Origin: Clostridiales bacterium
GTDB lineage: Bacteria > Bacillota > Clostridia > Tissierellales > Sedimentibacteraceae
Assembly: GCA_003487955.1 (NCBI GenBank)
Contig: DNNJ01000055.1
Span: 1-6,316 of the forward strand
Reading direction: 5' to 3'
Length of the DNA stretch: 6,316 nucleotides
Shown here: positions 1 to 6,042 of the stretch, piece by piece
Layout of the letters: each line of letters starts with the position of its first letter
Numbering within the stretch: the stretch's first letter is position 1
Notes under the pieces: generated by a model
What the model saw: the letters and a program-made list of their open reading frames with translations, nothing else
What the model was told of the DNA's origin: nothing
Databases searched by the model: none
Position numbers and translations under genes: made by a program

Positions 1-50
1 TCTTTAATAATTTGTCAGGAAGTTTTGTCCTTTTATGCAATGTTTTTGTC

Positions 51-77
51 ACTGAAATAGTTTGTTTTCATAATATA
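51..77 (+). promoter_or_regulatory. Probable sigma-K-type promoter of the first cysteine-rich gene
   Basis: AC at 51-52, a 16-base spacer and CATAATATA at 69-77 match every defined position of the Bacillus sigma-K consensus (AC-N16/17-CATAnnnTA). Transcription would start near position 84 and leave a leader of about 43 bases. No sigma-A-like pair competes clearly with it. The same layout recurs before the next gene, which makes chance less likely. It is inferred from sequence only. Confidence 0.6.
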
Positions 78-126
78 TTGTATATCTTAATTAGATTAAT
101 TTTATAAAAGGAGCATGATAATTATT

Positions 127-912
127 ATGGCAAATATATTACAACAAGCATGTCCGTTAGTGGCAGATTATACAGATACAGATGTACCTGTAACAGTGGC
201 ATTGGACGAAGCAAATTCTATATTAGACCCGGGTCCTGGAGAACTGCAAAGATTTTGTTATATTGTGACCCAAGTGGAAGAACCTATAGCTTTAAGCCAT
301 TGGCTGTTAGGCATATGTCCTGATATTACTATCGAGGACCTTGGAGAAGTTAGTGTTACCATAAATGGTGAAGAGCAAGAAGTTATATTAGGTGATAACG
401 TTGAAATAAGAACAGAAGAAAATCCTGACCCTACTACCGGCTGCGTAGGATTAAAATTTGATTTCGGTTTGGAAGAAGCAGGCGATGTAATGACAGTATG
501 CTTTGAACTTTTAGTAACTCGTCAAATAGGATCAAACAATGTATGTTTAAAGGGTGGTCAAGAAACTGAAACAGGTGAAACTGTATGCGGGCCAGTATGC
601 GGAATTATTGAAGAATGTGAAACCACTGTGTTCCAAGAAATAGAAGTATGTGTTCCAATAACGGTAACACCAAGAGCACATGTTGGTGATATAGACGTAA
701 CATGCTGCGGAGAAGCAGATGTATCAACTAATATGTGCCCAATGAATAGTCAGCCATCTTGTACTTTCTTTGTAAGGCAGAATCTATGCGTTGAAGTTCC
801 TATAAGATTCAGTGCAACGGGAGAACCCGGTCAGGAAGTTGTTACATGTGGGGATCCGAATCAAGAAGGCTGCACTTGTAACGGCAATGGCGGCGAAGTT
901 ACACCTCAGTAA
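127..912 (+). CDS. Cysteine-rich probable spore-surface protein with two-unit C-terminal repeat module
   Basis: Predicted protein of 261 residues with 18 cysteines, and no signal peptide or membrane helix. An ATG at 115 is in frame but lies only one base after AAAAGGAG (106-113); the ATG at 127 lies 13 bases after it and begins MANIL, so 127 is preferred. Residues about 33-140 form one unit, with FCYIVT (43-48), LSHWLLGICPD (56-66), NPDPTTGC and VCFELLVTRQIG (124-135); this looks like a beta-rich extracellular-type domain. Residues 164-251 hold two related units: FQEIEVCVPITV (from 169) ending at Cys193-Cys194, and FVRQNLCVEVPIRF (from 215) ending at Cys241. The next gene carries the same two-unit module. 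The sigma-K-like promoter suggests mother-cell expression late in sporulation, hence a coat or exosporium role. That role is inferred; no named family is recognised with confidence. A terminator follows, so it is monocistronic. Confidence 0.8.
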   Translation: MANILQQACPLVADYTDTDVPVTVALDEANSILDPGPGELQRFCYIVTQVEEPIALSHWLLGICPDITIEDLGEVSVTINGEEQEVILGDNVEIRTEENPDPTTGCVGLKFDFGLEEAGDVMTVCFELLVTRQIGSNNVCLKGGQETETGETVCGPVCGIIEECETTVFQEIEVCVPITVTPRAHVGDIDVTCCGEADVSTNMCPMNSQPSCTFFVRQNLCVEVPIRFSATGEPGQEVVTCGDPNQEGCTCNGNGGEVTPQ

Positions 913-932
913 ACCATGTCAAGAATATAATT

Positions 933-969
933 AAAAAAAAGAGCTGTTAAGTGTTTACAGCTTTTTTTT
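933..969 (+). terminator. Intrinsic terminator after the first cysteine-rich gene
   Basis: A six-pair stem, AGCTGT (942-947) with ACAGCT (957-962), encloses a nine-base loop and is followed by a run of eight T (962-969). The A-run at 933-940 can extend the pairing through the T-run. It sits 20-odd bases after the stop codon and separates this gene from the next. Confidence 0.85.
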
Positions 970-1002
970 GTCAAATTATATCTAAATATTGAAATATAAG
1001 TA

Positions 1003-1029
1003 ACTTAGCCATTTGTTAAACATAATATG
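1003..1029 (+). promoter_or_regulatory. Probable sigma-K-type promoter of the second cysteine-rich gene
   Basis: AC at 1003-1004, exactly 16 bases, then CATAATATG at 1021-1029. This matches the sigma-K consensus at all but the last position (G instead of A). The first eight bases of the -10 element are identical to those of the upstream cysteine-rich gene. The leader would be about 26 bases. Confidence 0.5.
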
Positions 1030-1061
1030 TACTAAAGATTTTTTAGATAAGGAGATTTGAT

Positions 1062-1487
1062 ATGTCCATTGAAAGAAATATTCAATATACTCCATTTAAT
1101 AAAAACAATTGTGATGTAACTGCGTTTCAGGAAATAGATGTTTGTGTGCCAATTACTGTAGAACCATATGTAGACTTAGGTGAACCGATTATTGACTGTA
1201 TTGAAGAGCCATATCTTATTCAAATACCCTGCGGTTCCTGGGATAAGAAAAAAAGAAAATGCAGATTTACTATTTGTCAAAAACTCAGTATTATGATTCC
1301 AATAGAATTTTATGTAGATGCATGCAGCGGTCCTGTTTCAGTAAATTGTTTAGATGGAGAAGAAGAGGAAGAAGATGAATGTCAGCGTCCGCCATTTATC
1401 TGCTGTGGAAATGAAGAACGCCCATCCTTTGATTTACCCGATTTTTATTATTATGTAAAAAATAAAAGGGGAAAACTAAAAAAATAA
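1062..1487 (+). CDS. Small cysteine-rich probable spore-surface protein, paralogous module to the upstream gene
   Basis: Predicted protein of 141 residues with 11 cysteines. The start is well set by AAGGAG at 1049-1054, seven bases before the ATG. It lacks the N-terminal domain of the upstream protein and consists mainly of the shared module. The first unit is CDVTAFQEIDVCVPITV (17-33) ending at Cys46; the second runs from Cys67 through FTICQKLSIMIPIEF (69-83) to Cys96. It then has an acidic run of glutamates (100-105), a Cys107/Cys114-Cys115 cluster, a Tyr-rich stretch (129-131) and a lysine-rich end. There is no signal peptide or membrane helix. The sigma-K-like promoter and the shared module suggest a structural spore-coat or exosporium protein that could cross-link by disulfides. 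This function is inferred; the family is not recognised by name. Its stop codon lies inside the stem of the terminator shared with mntP. Confidence 0.8.
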   Translation: MSIERNIQYTPFNKNNCDVTAFQEIDVCVPITVEPYVDLGEPIIDCIEEPYLIQIPCGSWDKKKRKCRFTICQKLSIMIPIEFYVDACSGPVSVNCLDGEEEEEDECQRPPFICCGNEERPSFDLPDFYYYVKNKRGKLKK

Positions 1488-1511
1488 AGCAGGTCATTGT
1501 ACCTGCTTTAT
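1484..1511. terminator. Shared convergent terminator containing both stop codons
   Basis: An 11-pair perfect stem, ATAAAGCAGGT (1484-1494) with ACCTGCTTTAT (1501-1511), has a six-base loop. On the minus strand the stem runs into TTTATTTTTTT, a strong terminator for mntP. On the plus strand only TTTATATTG follows, so termination of the cysteine-rich gene is probably weaker. The TAA codons of both genes (1485-1487 plus, 1510-1508 minus) are part of the stem. Confidence 0.85.
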
Positions 1512-2077
1512 ATTGAATGCTCTATGAAAATTTTAATTCCTATTCCTATTAAAATTACTCCTCCAAGGATTTCAGCCTTTTGTTTAAACAACTGCCCGAA
1601 TTTCTTGCCTAAATGAGACCCAATAATTGAATTAATAAAAGTAATTATTCCTATGTACAGAGCAGCACTTATAACATCCACCTTCATAACAGCAAATCCT
1701 ATACCTACAGCCAATGCATCAATACTTGTTGCAACAGCCTGCAAAAGTAATAATTTCGGTGTGAGGGTTTTTGCACCGGTAATGCAGACTTCCGGATATT
1801 TAAGTTCCCGGACTGCTTCAACAACCATTTTTCCGCCTATGAAACAAAGCAAAACCAGTGCAATCCAATGGTCTAAAAATGATATGGCATTACTGAATGT
1901 AGAACCGATAAAGAAACCTAAAACAGGCATAAATGCTTGAAAGAAACCGAAAGCAGCCGCAGTTGTAATAATTTGTTTTTTATGTATATTTCCGTAGCAC
2001 ATGCCGTTTGATATTGATACGGCACATGCGTCCATGGATAATCCTAAGGATGTAAATAATAATGTGATTGAACCCAT
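1508..2077 (-). CDS. mntP: Manganese efflux pump MntP
   Basis: Exports Mn(II) across the cytoplasmic membrane to prevent manganese toxicity. The protein has 189 residues, the usual length for the family, and is almost entirely hydrophobic with about six predicted helices in two related halves. Diagnostic motifs are GLSMDACAVSISNG (12-25), FGFFQAFMP (43-51), HWIALVLLCFIGGKM (70-84), ATSIDALAVGIGFA (116-129) and KAEILGGVILIGIGI (167-181). The acidic residues of the two half-motifs, Asp16 and Asp120, are present; the first matches the position of Asp16 in E. coli MntP. The frame is open 12 codons further upstream, but AAGGAGG at 2089-2083 lies five bases before the ATG at 2077, which fixes the start. 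The gene stands alone. A sigma-A-type promoter lies upstream; no yybP-ykoY manganese riboswitch was recognised in the roughly 70-base leader. Confidence 0.95.
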   Translation of the reverse strand: MGSITLLFTSLGLSMDACAVSISNGMCYGNIHKKQIITTAAAFGFFQAFMPVLGFFIGSTFSNAISFLDHWIALVLLCFIGGKMVVEAVRELKYPEVCITGAKTLTPKLLLLQAVATSIDALAVGIGFAVMKVDVISAALYIGIITFINSIIGSHLGKKFGQLFKQKAEILGGVILIGIGIKIFIEHSI

Positions 2078-2156
2078 GTTAACCTCCTTATATCTGAAGC
2101 AATAGAACATCATTGTAATAGCAATGGCATCTGCTTATAATTTGTACTATAATATA

Positions 2157-2184
2157 ATTATAACATACCTTTATGGTTTTTCAA
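2157..2184 (-). promoter_or_regulatory. Probable vegetative promoter of mntP
   Basis: On the minus strand, TTGAAA (2184-2179), a 16-base spacer and a perfect TATAAT (2162-2157) form a good sigma-A promoter. Transcription would start near 2150, giving a leader of about 73 bases before the mntP start at 2077. Confidence 0.6.
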
Positions 2185-2312
2185 TTTACTTTATAAAATA
2201 GTTATAAAAAGAAGATTTATTACGTATGCCTAAAAATGTTGTCATTTATTGCGAAATATGTAATAATATTGCATAGGTGTATATTGATTGAAATAAAAAG
2301 ATTATAAAAATC

Positions 2313-2317
2313 GGAGG
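2313..2317 (+). promoter_or_regulatory. Ribosome binding site with unusually long spacing
   Basis: GGAGG at 2313-2317 is the only good Shine-Dalgarno sequence before the GGDEF-EAL gene, yet it lies 16 bases upstream of the ATG at 2334. An in-frame TAA at 2322-2324 rules out an earlier start except a rare ATA at 2328. The ATG at 2334 therefore remains the best start, possibly with reduced translation. Confidence 0.5.
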
Positions 2318-2333
2318 ATAATAATACATAAGA

Positions 2334-3980
2334 ATGAATGGCTTAAAAAATTACCCAAAAACCTTTTCAAATCTTTTTAAGATTATGCAGATATCTCTTC
2401 TATTAGCAGCAGCTTTTTTAATAGTATTCTTAACAGACGGGACTCGAAATGTATATTTACAGCTCTTTTACATTCCGTTAATACTGTCTGCTTATTATTG
2501 GGGTGTTAAAGGAGGCATTAGTGCTGCAATCATTTCAGGAATCATATTAGGACCATTTATGCCATTAAGTGTCTCTGAAGGAATAATGCAAAGCACCAGC
2601 AATTGGGTAATTAGATTGCTGATTTATATGTTGATAGGATATATTATCGGATATGCTTTTAACAGAATGGCAAGACTGGATAGAGAAGCGCAAGAAAGAA
2701 ATTTAATAAATCCTTTAACGGGTATTTATAACACAAACAAGCTGTTGATAGATTTAGAAAAAAGAATTGAAGAGGGGGAAAAATTTACTTTAATATCCAT
2801 TAAACTGACAAATATTGAATCTATAGAAAAATATTTAGATTATAAAATTGTAGAAGAAATCATTAAAGGATTAGTGTCAGGACTTGAACATAGATGCGGC
2901 AAAGATGCAATTTATTCATCAAGCAATGATGAAATAATTTTAATTGCATGTTCAAACTGTAAATATCGGGAAAATGTCAATAATACGATAAAAAAATATT
3001 CGAATCCGGTTAAAGTAAAGAATTATACATTCAGGTTAGCATTGAAAATAGGAATGTATGATTATAACGGCGGTTATGAAAGTCCTATAGAAATATTTAA
3101 CAAAGCAAGGATTGCGTATGAACAAGGTGATTCTAAAGAATCAGGTATCTATTACTATAAAGATGAATTAGAAGAGCAAAGAAGGGAAGCCCTTGAAATT
3201 ACAGGCTCTCTGCTTGAAGCCATTAAGAAGAACGAGCTGTATTTGGTATATCAACCTAAAATTAATATTATTGACAACTCAATTGTAGGAGTGGAAGTGT
3301 TGGTAAGGTGGGACAGAGGTGACAAAAAACCATTGGGTCCCAGTGTTTTTATTGTAATAGCAGAGGAAATCGGTTACATAAGGGAAATATCAAGATTTAT
3401 AATAAATAATGCAATTACTCAGATAATTGAATGGAAAAACAAAGGAATCAAAATAAATTACTCAATAAATTTATCCGCTAAGGAATTGTGTGATAAAGAT
3501 TTTATGGAATGGACAAAACAATTCTTTAAAGATAATGAAATTGACAAATCTATGTTTGAGATAGAGATAACTGAAAGAGTTCTTGCTAAAGAAGGTAAAA
3601 AAGTGTTTGATATACTTCAAAATTTAAGAAATATGGGATATAAAGTTTCCATTGATGATTTTGGAACAGGGTTTAATTCTCTTATGAGTGCTGTGGAATT
3701 TCCAGTTGATACATTAAAAATCGACAAATATTTTATCGACAGTTTAAACCGTTATGATATTAGAGAAATAGTTTCTGCAATTATTAAATATGCACATAAG
3801 TTAAAAATAAAAGTTATTGCTGAAGGTGTTGAAACGGAAAGACAGTTAAAAGTTCTAAGAAGATTGAAATGTGACATGGTGCAAGGATACTATTACAGCA
3901 AACCTTTATTGCCGGATGAATTTGAGAGATTTTATTATGAATTTAATAATCTTGAAGAAGAATATCAAAAAGTGCAATAA
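2334..3980 (+). CDS. Membrane-anchored degenerate-GGDEF/EAL protein, probable c-di-GMP phosphodiesterase
   Basis: Predicted protein of 548 residues. Residues about 19-110 hold four hydrophobic helices forming a membrane sensor-like region. A GGDEF domain follows (about 122-278): NPLTGIYN at 126-133 is recognisable, but the signature is SNDEI at 197-201 in place of GGDEF and the inhibitory RxxD site is not intact, so cyclase activity is unlikely. The EAL domain (about 288-535) looks active. Its motif is EVL (Glu321), with Asn379 in INLS, Glu411 and Glu414 in EIEITER, Asp441-Asp442 in DDFGTGF, Lys462 in LKIDK, Glu497 in AEGVE and Gln517 in VQGYY. Family knowledge then predicts hydrolysis of c-di-GMP to pGpG at the membrane, with the GGDEF remnant perhaps binding GTP or mediating dimerisation. 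The signal sensed is unknown. The gene is monocistronic, diverges from mntP and ends at a terminator. Only a weak promoter candidate is visible (TTGTCA at 2239-2244). Confidence 0.92.
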   Translation: MNGLKNYPKTFSNLFKIMQISLLLAAAFLIVFLTDGTRNVYLQLFYIPLILSAYYWGVKGGISAAIISGIILGPFMPLSVSEGIMQSTSNWVIRLLIYMLIGYIIGYAFNRMARLDREAQERNLINPLTGIYNTNKLLIDLEKRIEEGEKFTLISIKLTNIESIEKYLDYKIVEEIIKGLVSGLEHRCGKDAIYSSSNDEIILIACSNCKYRENVNNTIKKYSNPVKVKNYTFRLALKIGMYDYNGGYESPIEIFNKARIAYEQGDSKESGIYYYKDELEEQRREALEITGSLLEAIKKNELYLVYQPKINIIDNSIVGVEVLVRWDRGDKKPLGPSVFIVIAEEIGYIREISRFIINNAITQIIEWKNKGIKINYSINLSAKELCDKDFMEWTKQFFKDNEIDKSMFEIEITERVLAKEGKKVFDILQNLRNMGYKVSIDDFGTGFNSLMSAVEFPVDTLKIDKYFIDSLNRYDIREIVSAIIKYAHKLKIKVIAEGVETERQLKVLRRLKCDMVQGYYYSKPLLPDEFERFYYEFNNLEEEYQKVQ

Positions 3981-4023
3981 ATTTTCAAATATATAGGATT
4001 AGCCAATTCAAGCATTAGAACAG

Positions 4024-4054
4024 AAAGCATGTAGGATTAATTACATGTTTTTTT
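4024..4054 (+). terminator. Intrinsic terminator after the GGDEF-EAL gene
   Basis: CATGTA (4028-4033) pairs with TACATG (4042-4047) around an eight-base loop. AAAG on the left can extend the stem into the seven-T run at 4048-4054. It insulates the GGDEF-EAL gene from the downstream unit, which has its own promoter 40 bases later. Confidence 0.85.
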
Positions 4055-4094
4055 GTTATCACAATTTATAGAAAAATAATGGTTAAATAAATTA

Positions 4095-4122
4095 TTGACA
4101 TATGTCATAATAGAGGTATAAT
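4095..4122 (+). promoter_or_regulatory. Consensus vegetative promoter of the FMN oxidoreductase unit
   Basis: TTGACA (4095-4100), a 16-base spacer and TATAAT (4117-4122) are perfect sigma-A hexamers. Transcription should start near 4129. A palindromic operator overlaps the -35 box and the start of the spacer, so a bound protein would block RNA polymerase. This fits repression of an intrinsically strong promoter. Confidence 0.85.
4096..4107. promoter_or_regulatory. Palindromic operator TGACATATGTCA over the -35 box
   Basis: A perfect 12-base palindrome shares TGACA with the -35 hexamer. Identical copies occur at 6086-6097 and 6124-6135 around the promoter of the DUF5320 gene. Its position suggests a dimeric repressor. 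The regulator is not encoded in the window. Half-site TTGAC with a four-base centre would suit a CRP/FNR-type protein, but MarR-type or DUF134 (UPF0251) regulators are also possible. Confidence 0.7.
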
Positions 4123-4152
4123 TAATATAAATAATGAATTAGGAGGTTTATT

Positions 4153-5703
4153 ATGACTTATAGCCCTGCTTTAGGAAGTACGATAAGTAATACAAAAATG
4201 AGGACACCTGAAAACGTTTCTCCGTATTCCGGAATGTGTGCCGTATGCACAGCTAATTGTACCGGTACCTGTGAAATAGGATTATCGGCAGTGAGAGGCT
4301 CAGAAGCAACATTTCCATATCGTAGAGATATAAATCAATTTGCTTCAGAAAAGGATTATCCCTTAGATTTCTCCCATCTATCTATTAATGGAAGAGTATT
4401 TGGAGCTTTGGGATGTGAAGAGAATGCTTGTGAAGCTACCTACTGGAAAGTAAAAACTGAAACTGAATTTGGAATAAAAAACAAAGTTAAAATGAAGATG
4501 CCGATAATTTTGCCTGCCATAGCAAAACTGAACTGGCGGGATTACTTTGTAGGGGCTGCTCTTGCAGGAGTATCGGTGGTAATTGGCGAGGACGCTATTC
4601 CTAATGATAAAAATTTGGTTTTGGAAAATGGCAAGGTGGTATCATCTCCTTTAGTTAAAGAAATGGTAAACGAATTCAGAAAATACAGCCGGGGGTATGG
4701 TGATATCATCATGCAGGCAAACTATGATGATGAAAATTCCGGAGTTTTAGATTACGTAATACCAAAATTAGGCGTAAAATCCGTGGAGCTTAAATTTGGT
4801 CAAGCAGCAAAGGGAATTCAAGGAATGGGGAGAATTAACAATTTAGAAGAAGCCCTTGAACTTCAAAATAAGGGATTTTTGGTGCATCCTGACCCATCAG
4901 ACGAAAAAGTTGCTGAAAGTTTCAAAAATGGAAAGGGTCCCATATTTGAAAAGGTAGGGAAGCTTCCTATCTACAATGAGGAAATTCTCAAAAACCGCAT
5001 TGCACATTTAAGAGAATTAGGCGCAGAAAGGATTTGCTTTAAAACAGGTCCATTTGATCCTAAAGACTTAATTAGAATCCTAAAAATTGCATCGGAAAAT
5101 GAAGTGGATTTAGTTACATTTGACGGTGCCGGGGGAGGCACAGGCAACAGCCCCGTTAAAATGATGAATGAATGGGGAATGCCTACTGTTTATCTGGAAA
5201 GTATGCTCTATGACATTTTAAAGAGAATGGACATAAAAGGCTATTTCTTGCCTCAAGTTGCTATTACGGGGGGACTTACTTTAGAAGACCACGTCTTTAA
5301 AGGATTGGCTTTAGGTGCCCCGTATATTCAATTTGTTGCTTTGGGAAGGGCGGCAATGGCTGCTGCAATGGTAGGAAAACAAGTCGGTGAATTGATAGAA
5401 TCAGGCAATATCCCTAAAGAATATCAAAGCTTCGGCAGCACAAAGGAAGAAATTTTTGCGGATATAAGAGAATTAAAGCTTTATTATGATAATGCAGAAA
5501 ATTTACCGACAGGAGCTGTAGGAGTGTATTCATATATCAGCAGGATAGCTGCAGGTATGAAACAGCTAATGGCTTTAAACCGTAAATTTGATATAAAATA
5601 CATAGACAGAAGCGATGTTTTCCCTCTTACCGATTTGGCGGCAGAGGTAACAGGATTAGATACATATGAATATGTTTATGTAAGAGAATTAGAGAAACTG
5701 TAG
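4153..5703 (+). CDS. FMN-binding glutamate synthase-family oxidoreductase with N-terminal four-cysteine cluster
   Basis: Predicted cytoplasmic protein of 516 residues; AGGAGG at 4141-4146 precedes the ATG by six bases. The N-terminal region has Cys29-x2-Cys32-x3-Cys36-x3-Cys40, likely an iron-sulfur ligand set, plus Cys88 and Cys93. Residues about 110-410 match the FMN/synthase barrel of glutamate synthase: VELKFGQAAKGIQG (211-224), DLVTFDGAGGGTGNSP (319-334) and ITGGLTLEDHVFKGLALGAP (371-390). It lacks the glutaminase domain and its N-terminal catalytic cysteine, and the cysteine cluster that follows the barrel in GltB, so it cannot be a complete NADPH-glutamate synthase. It belongs with stand-alone FMN-binding GltS-like proteins of anaerobes whose substrate is mostly unknown. 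The ferredoxin gene 155 bases downstream is a plausible electron partner and possible operon mate. A palindromic operator on its promoter implies regulated expression. Confidence 0.85.
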   Translation: MTYSPALGSTISNTKMRTPENVSPYSGMCAVCTANCTGTCEIGLSAVRGSEATFPYRRDINQFASEKDYPLDFSHLSINGRVFGALGCEENACEATYWKVKTETEFGIKNKVKMKMPIILPAIAKLNWRDYFVGAALAGVSVVIGEDAIPNDKNLVLENGKVVSSPLVKEMVNEFRKYSRGYGDIIMQANYDDENSGVLDYVIPKLGVKSVELKFGQAAKGIQGMGRINNLEEALELQNKGFLVHPDPSDEKVAESFKNGKGPIFEKVGKLPIYNEEILKNRIAHLRELGAERICFKTGPFDPKDLIRILKIASENEVDLVTFDGAGGGTGNSPVKMMNEWGMPTVYLESMLYDILKRMDIKGYFLPQVAITGGLTLEDHVFKGLALGAPYIQFVALGRAAMAAAMVGKQVGELIESGNIPKEYQSFGSTKEEIFADIRELKLYYDNAENLPTGAVGVYSYISRIAAGMKQLMALNRKFDIKYIDRSDVFPLTDLAAEVTGLDTYEYVYVRELEKL

Positions 5704-5761
5704 TATTGAAAGTCAGTATATATTATTACCTATGCCATTGCTATGAATAACCGTTTTAATT

Positions 5762-5791
5762 GTCATTCTGAGAGCTTGCTCGAAGAATCTC
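5762..5791. repeat. Dispersed-type GTCATTCTGAG repeat, imperfect palindrome
   Basis: Begins GTCATTCTGAG and ends GAAGAATCTC, resembling a short repeat I recall from intergenic regions of many bacterial genomes including Clostridia. It folds as ATTCT (5765-5769) with AGAAT (5784-5788), a GA/GA internal loop, GAGC (5772-5775) with GCTC (5778-5781), and a two-base tip. Only one copy is in the window. It lies between the FMN protein and the ferredoxin and might attenuate or process a shared transcript. Confidence 0.55.
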
Positions 5792-5858
5792 ATATTATAA
5801 CATGGATAACCTTTGATATCCTTAAAAAGATAAATCTTTGATACGTAAAGGAATATAA

Positions 5859-6029
5859 ATGAAATACAAAGTAAATCAACAAAGGTGCAGGGCATGTAAA
5901 ATGTGCTTAAGAAGCAGATGCCCTGCCATAAAAATAACCGAGAAGGCTGAAATTAACAAAGAAAAATGCAACGGATGCGGTATTTGTGTCAGTTTGTGTT
6001 TAACGGAAGCAATAGAAGAAATAGAATAA
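5859..6029 (+). CDS. Small 2[4Fe-4S] ferredoxin, IorA C-terminal-like
   Basis: Predicted 56-residue protein, beginning MKYKVNQQRC, with a ribosome binding site AAAGGA (5847-5852) six bases before the ATG. Two cluster-binding motifs are clear: Cys10-x2-Cys13-x2-Cys16-x4-Cys21-Pro and Cys37-x2-Cys40-x2-Cys43-x3-Cys47. The four-residue gap before CPAI in the first motif and the pattern KCNGCGIC in the second resemble the C-terminal ferredoxin domain of indolepyruvate:ferredoxin oxidoreductase alpha subunit, here as a free protein. Cys47 is followed by Leu rather than the usual Pro. It should carry electrons at low potential, with Cys16, Cys21, Cys43 and Cys47 serving in crossed ligation as in clostridial ferredoxins. 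It follows the FMN oxidoreductase with no clear promoter of its own and ends at a strong terminator, so co-transcription is likely though unproven. Confidence 0.9.
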   Translation: MKYKVNQQRCRACKMCLRSRCPAIKITEKAEINKEKCNGCGICVSLCLTEAIEEIE

Positions 6030-6042
6030 TTTGAATAATTTT

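Noticed and set aside
115..126. Upstream ATG at 115 as the start of the first cysteine-rich gene
   Set aside because: It is one base from the Shine-Dalgarno sequence, too close for normal initiation; the ATG at 127 is better placed.
1653..1940. 95-codon open frame on the plus strand
   Set aside because: It lies wholly antisense to mntP, has no ribosome binding site, and its composition reads as the complement of a membrane protein.
2118..2130. 13-base sequence ATAGCAATGGCAT matching in inverse orientation at 5732-5744
   Set aside because: A single inverted 13-base match in 6.3 kb of A+T-rich DNA is close to chance expectation, and the flanks do not match.
2078..2150. Possible yybP-ykoY manganese riboswitch in the mntP leader
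   Set aside because: The leader is only about 73 bases and A+T-rich, and I could not find the conserved core of that riboswitch; only a weak CATTG/CAATG hairpin is visible.
2226..2276. 16-codon frame MPKNVVIYCEICNNIA before the GGDEF-EAL gene
   Set aside because: The Cys-x2-Cys pattern is eye-catching, but there is no good ribosome binding site and such short frames arise by chance.
2703..3170. Active diguanylate cyclase
   Set aside because: The signature is SNDEI instead of GGDEF and the inhibitory RxxD site is not intact, so c-di-GMP synthesis is unlikely.
4153..5703. Annotation as the large subunit of glutamate synthase (gltB)
   Set aside because: The protein is about one third of GltB length and lacks the glutaminase domain and the cysteine cluster after the FMN barrel, so the gene symbol would mislead.
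5713..5895. 60-codon open frame on the minus strand
   Set aside because: It runs across the dispersed repeat and into the 5' end of the ferredoxin gene, with no recognisable domain. The ferredoxin on the other strand is unambiguous.
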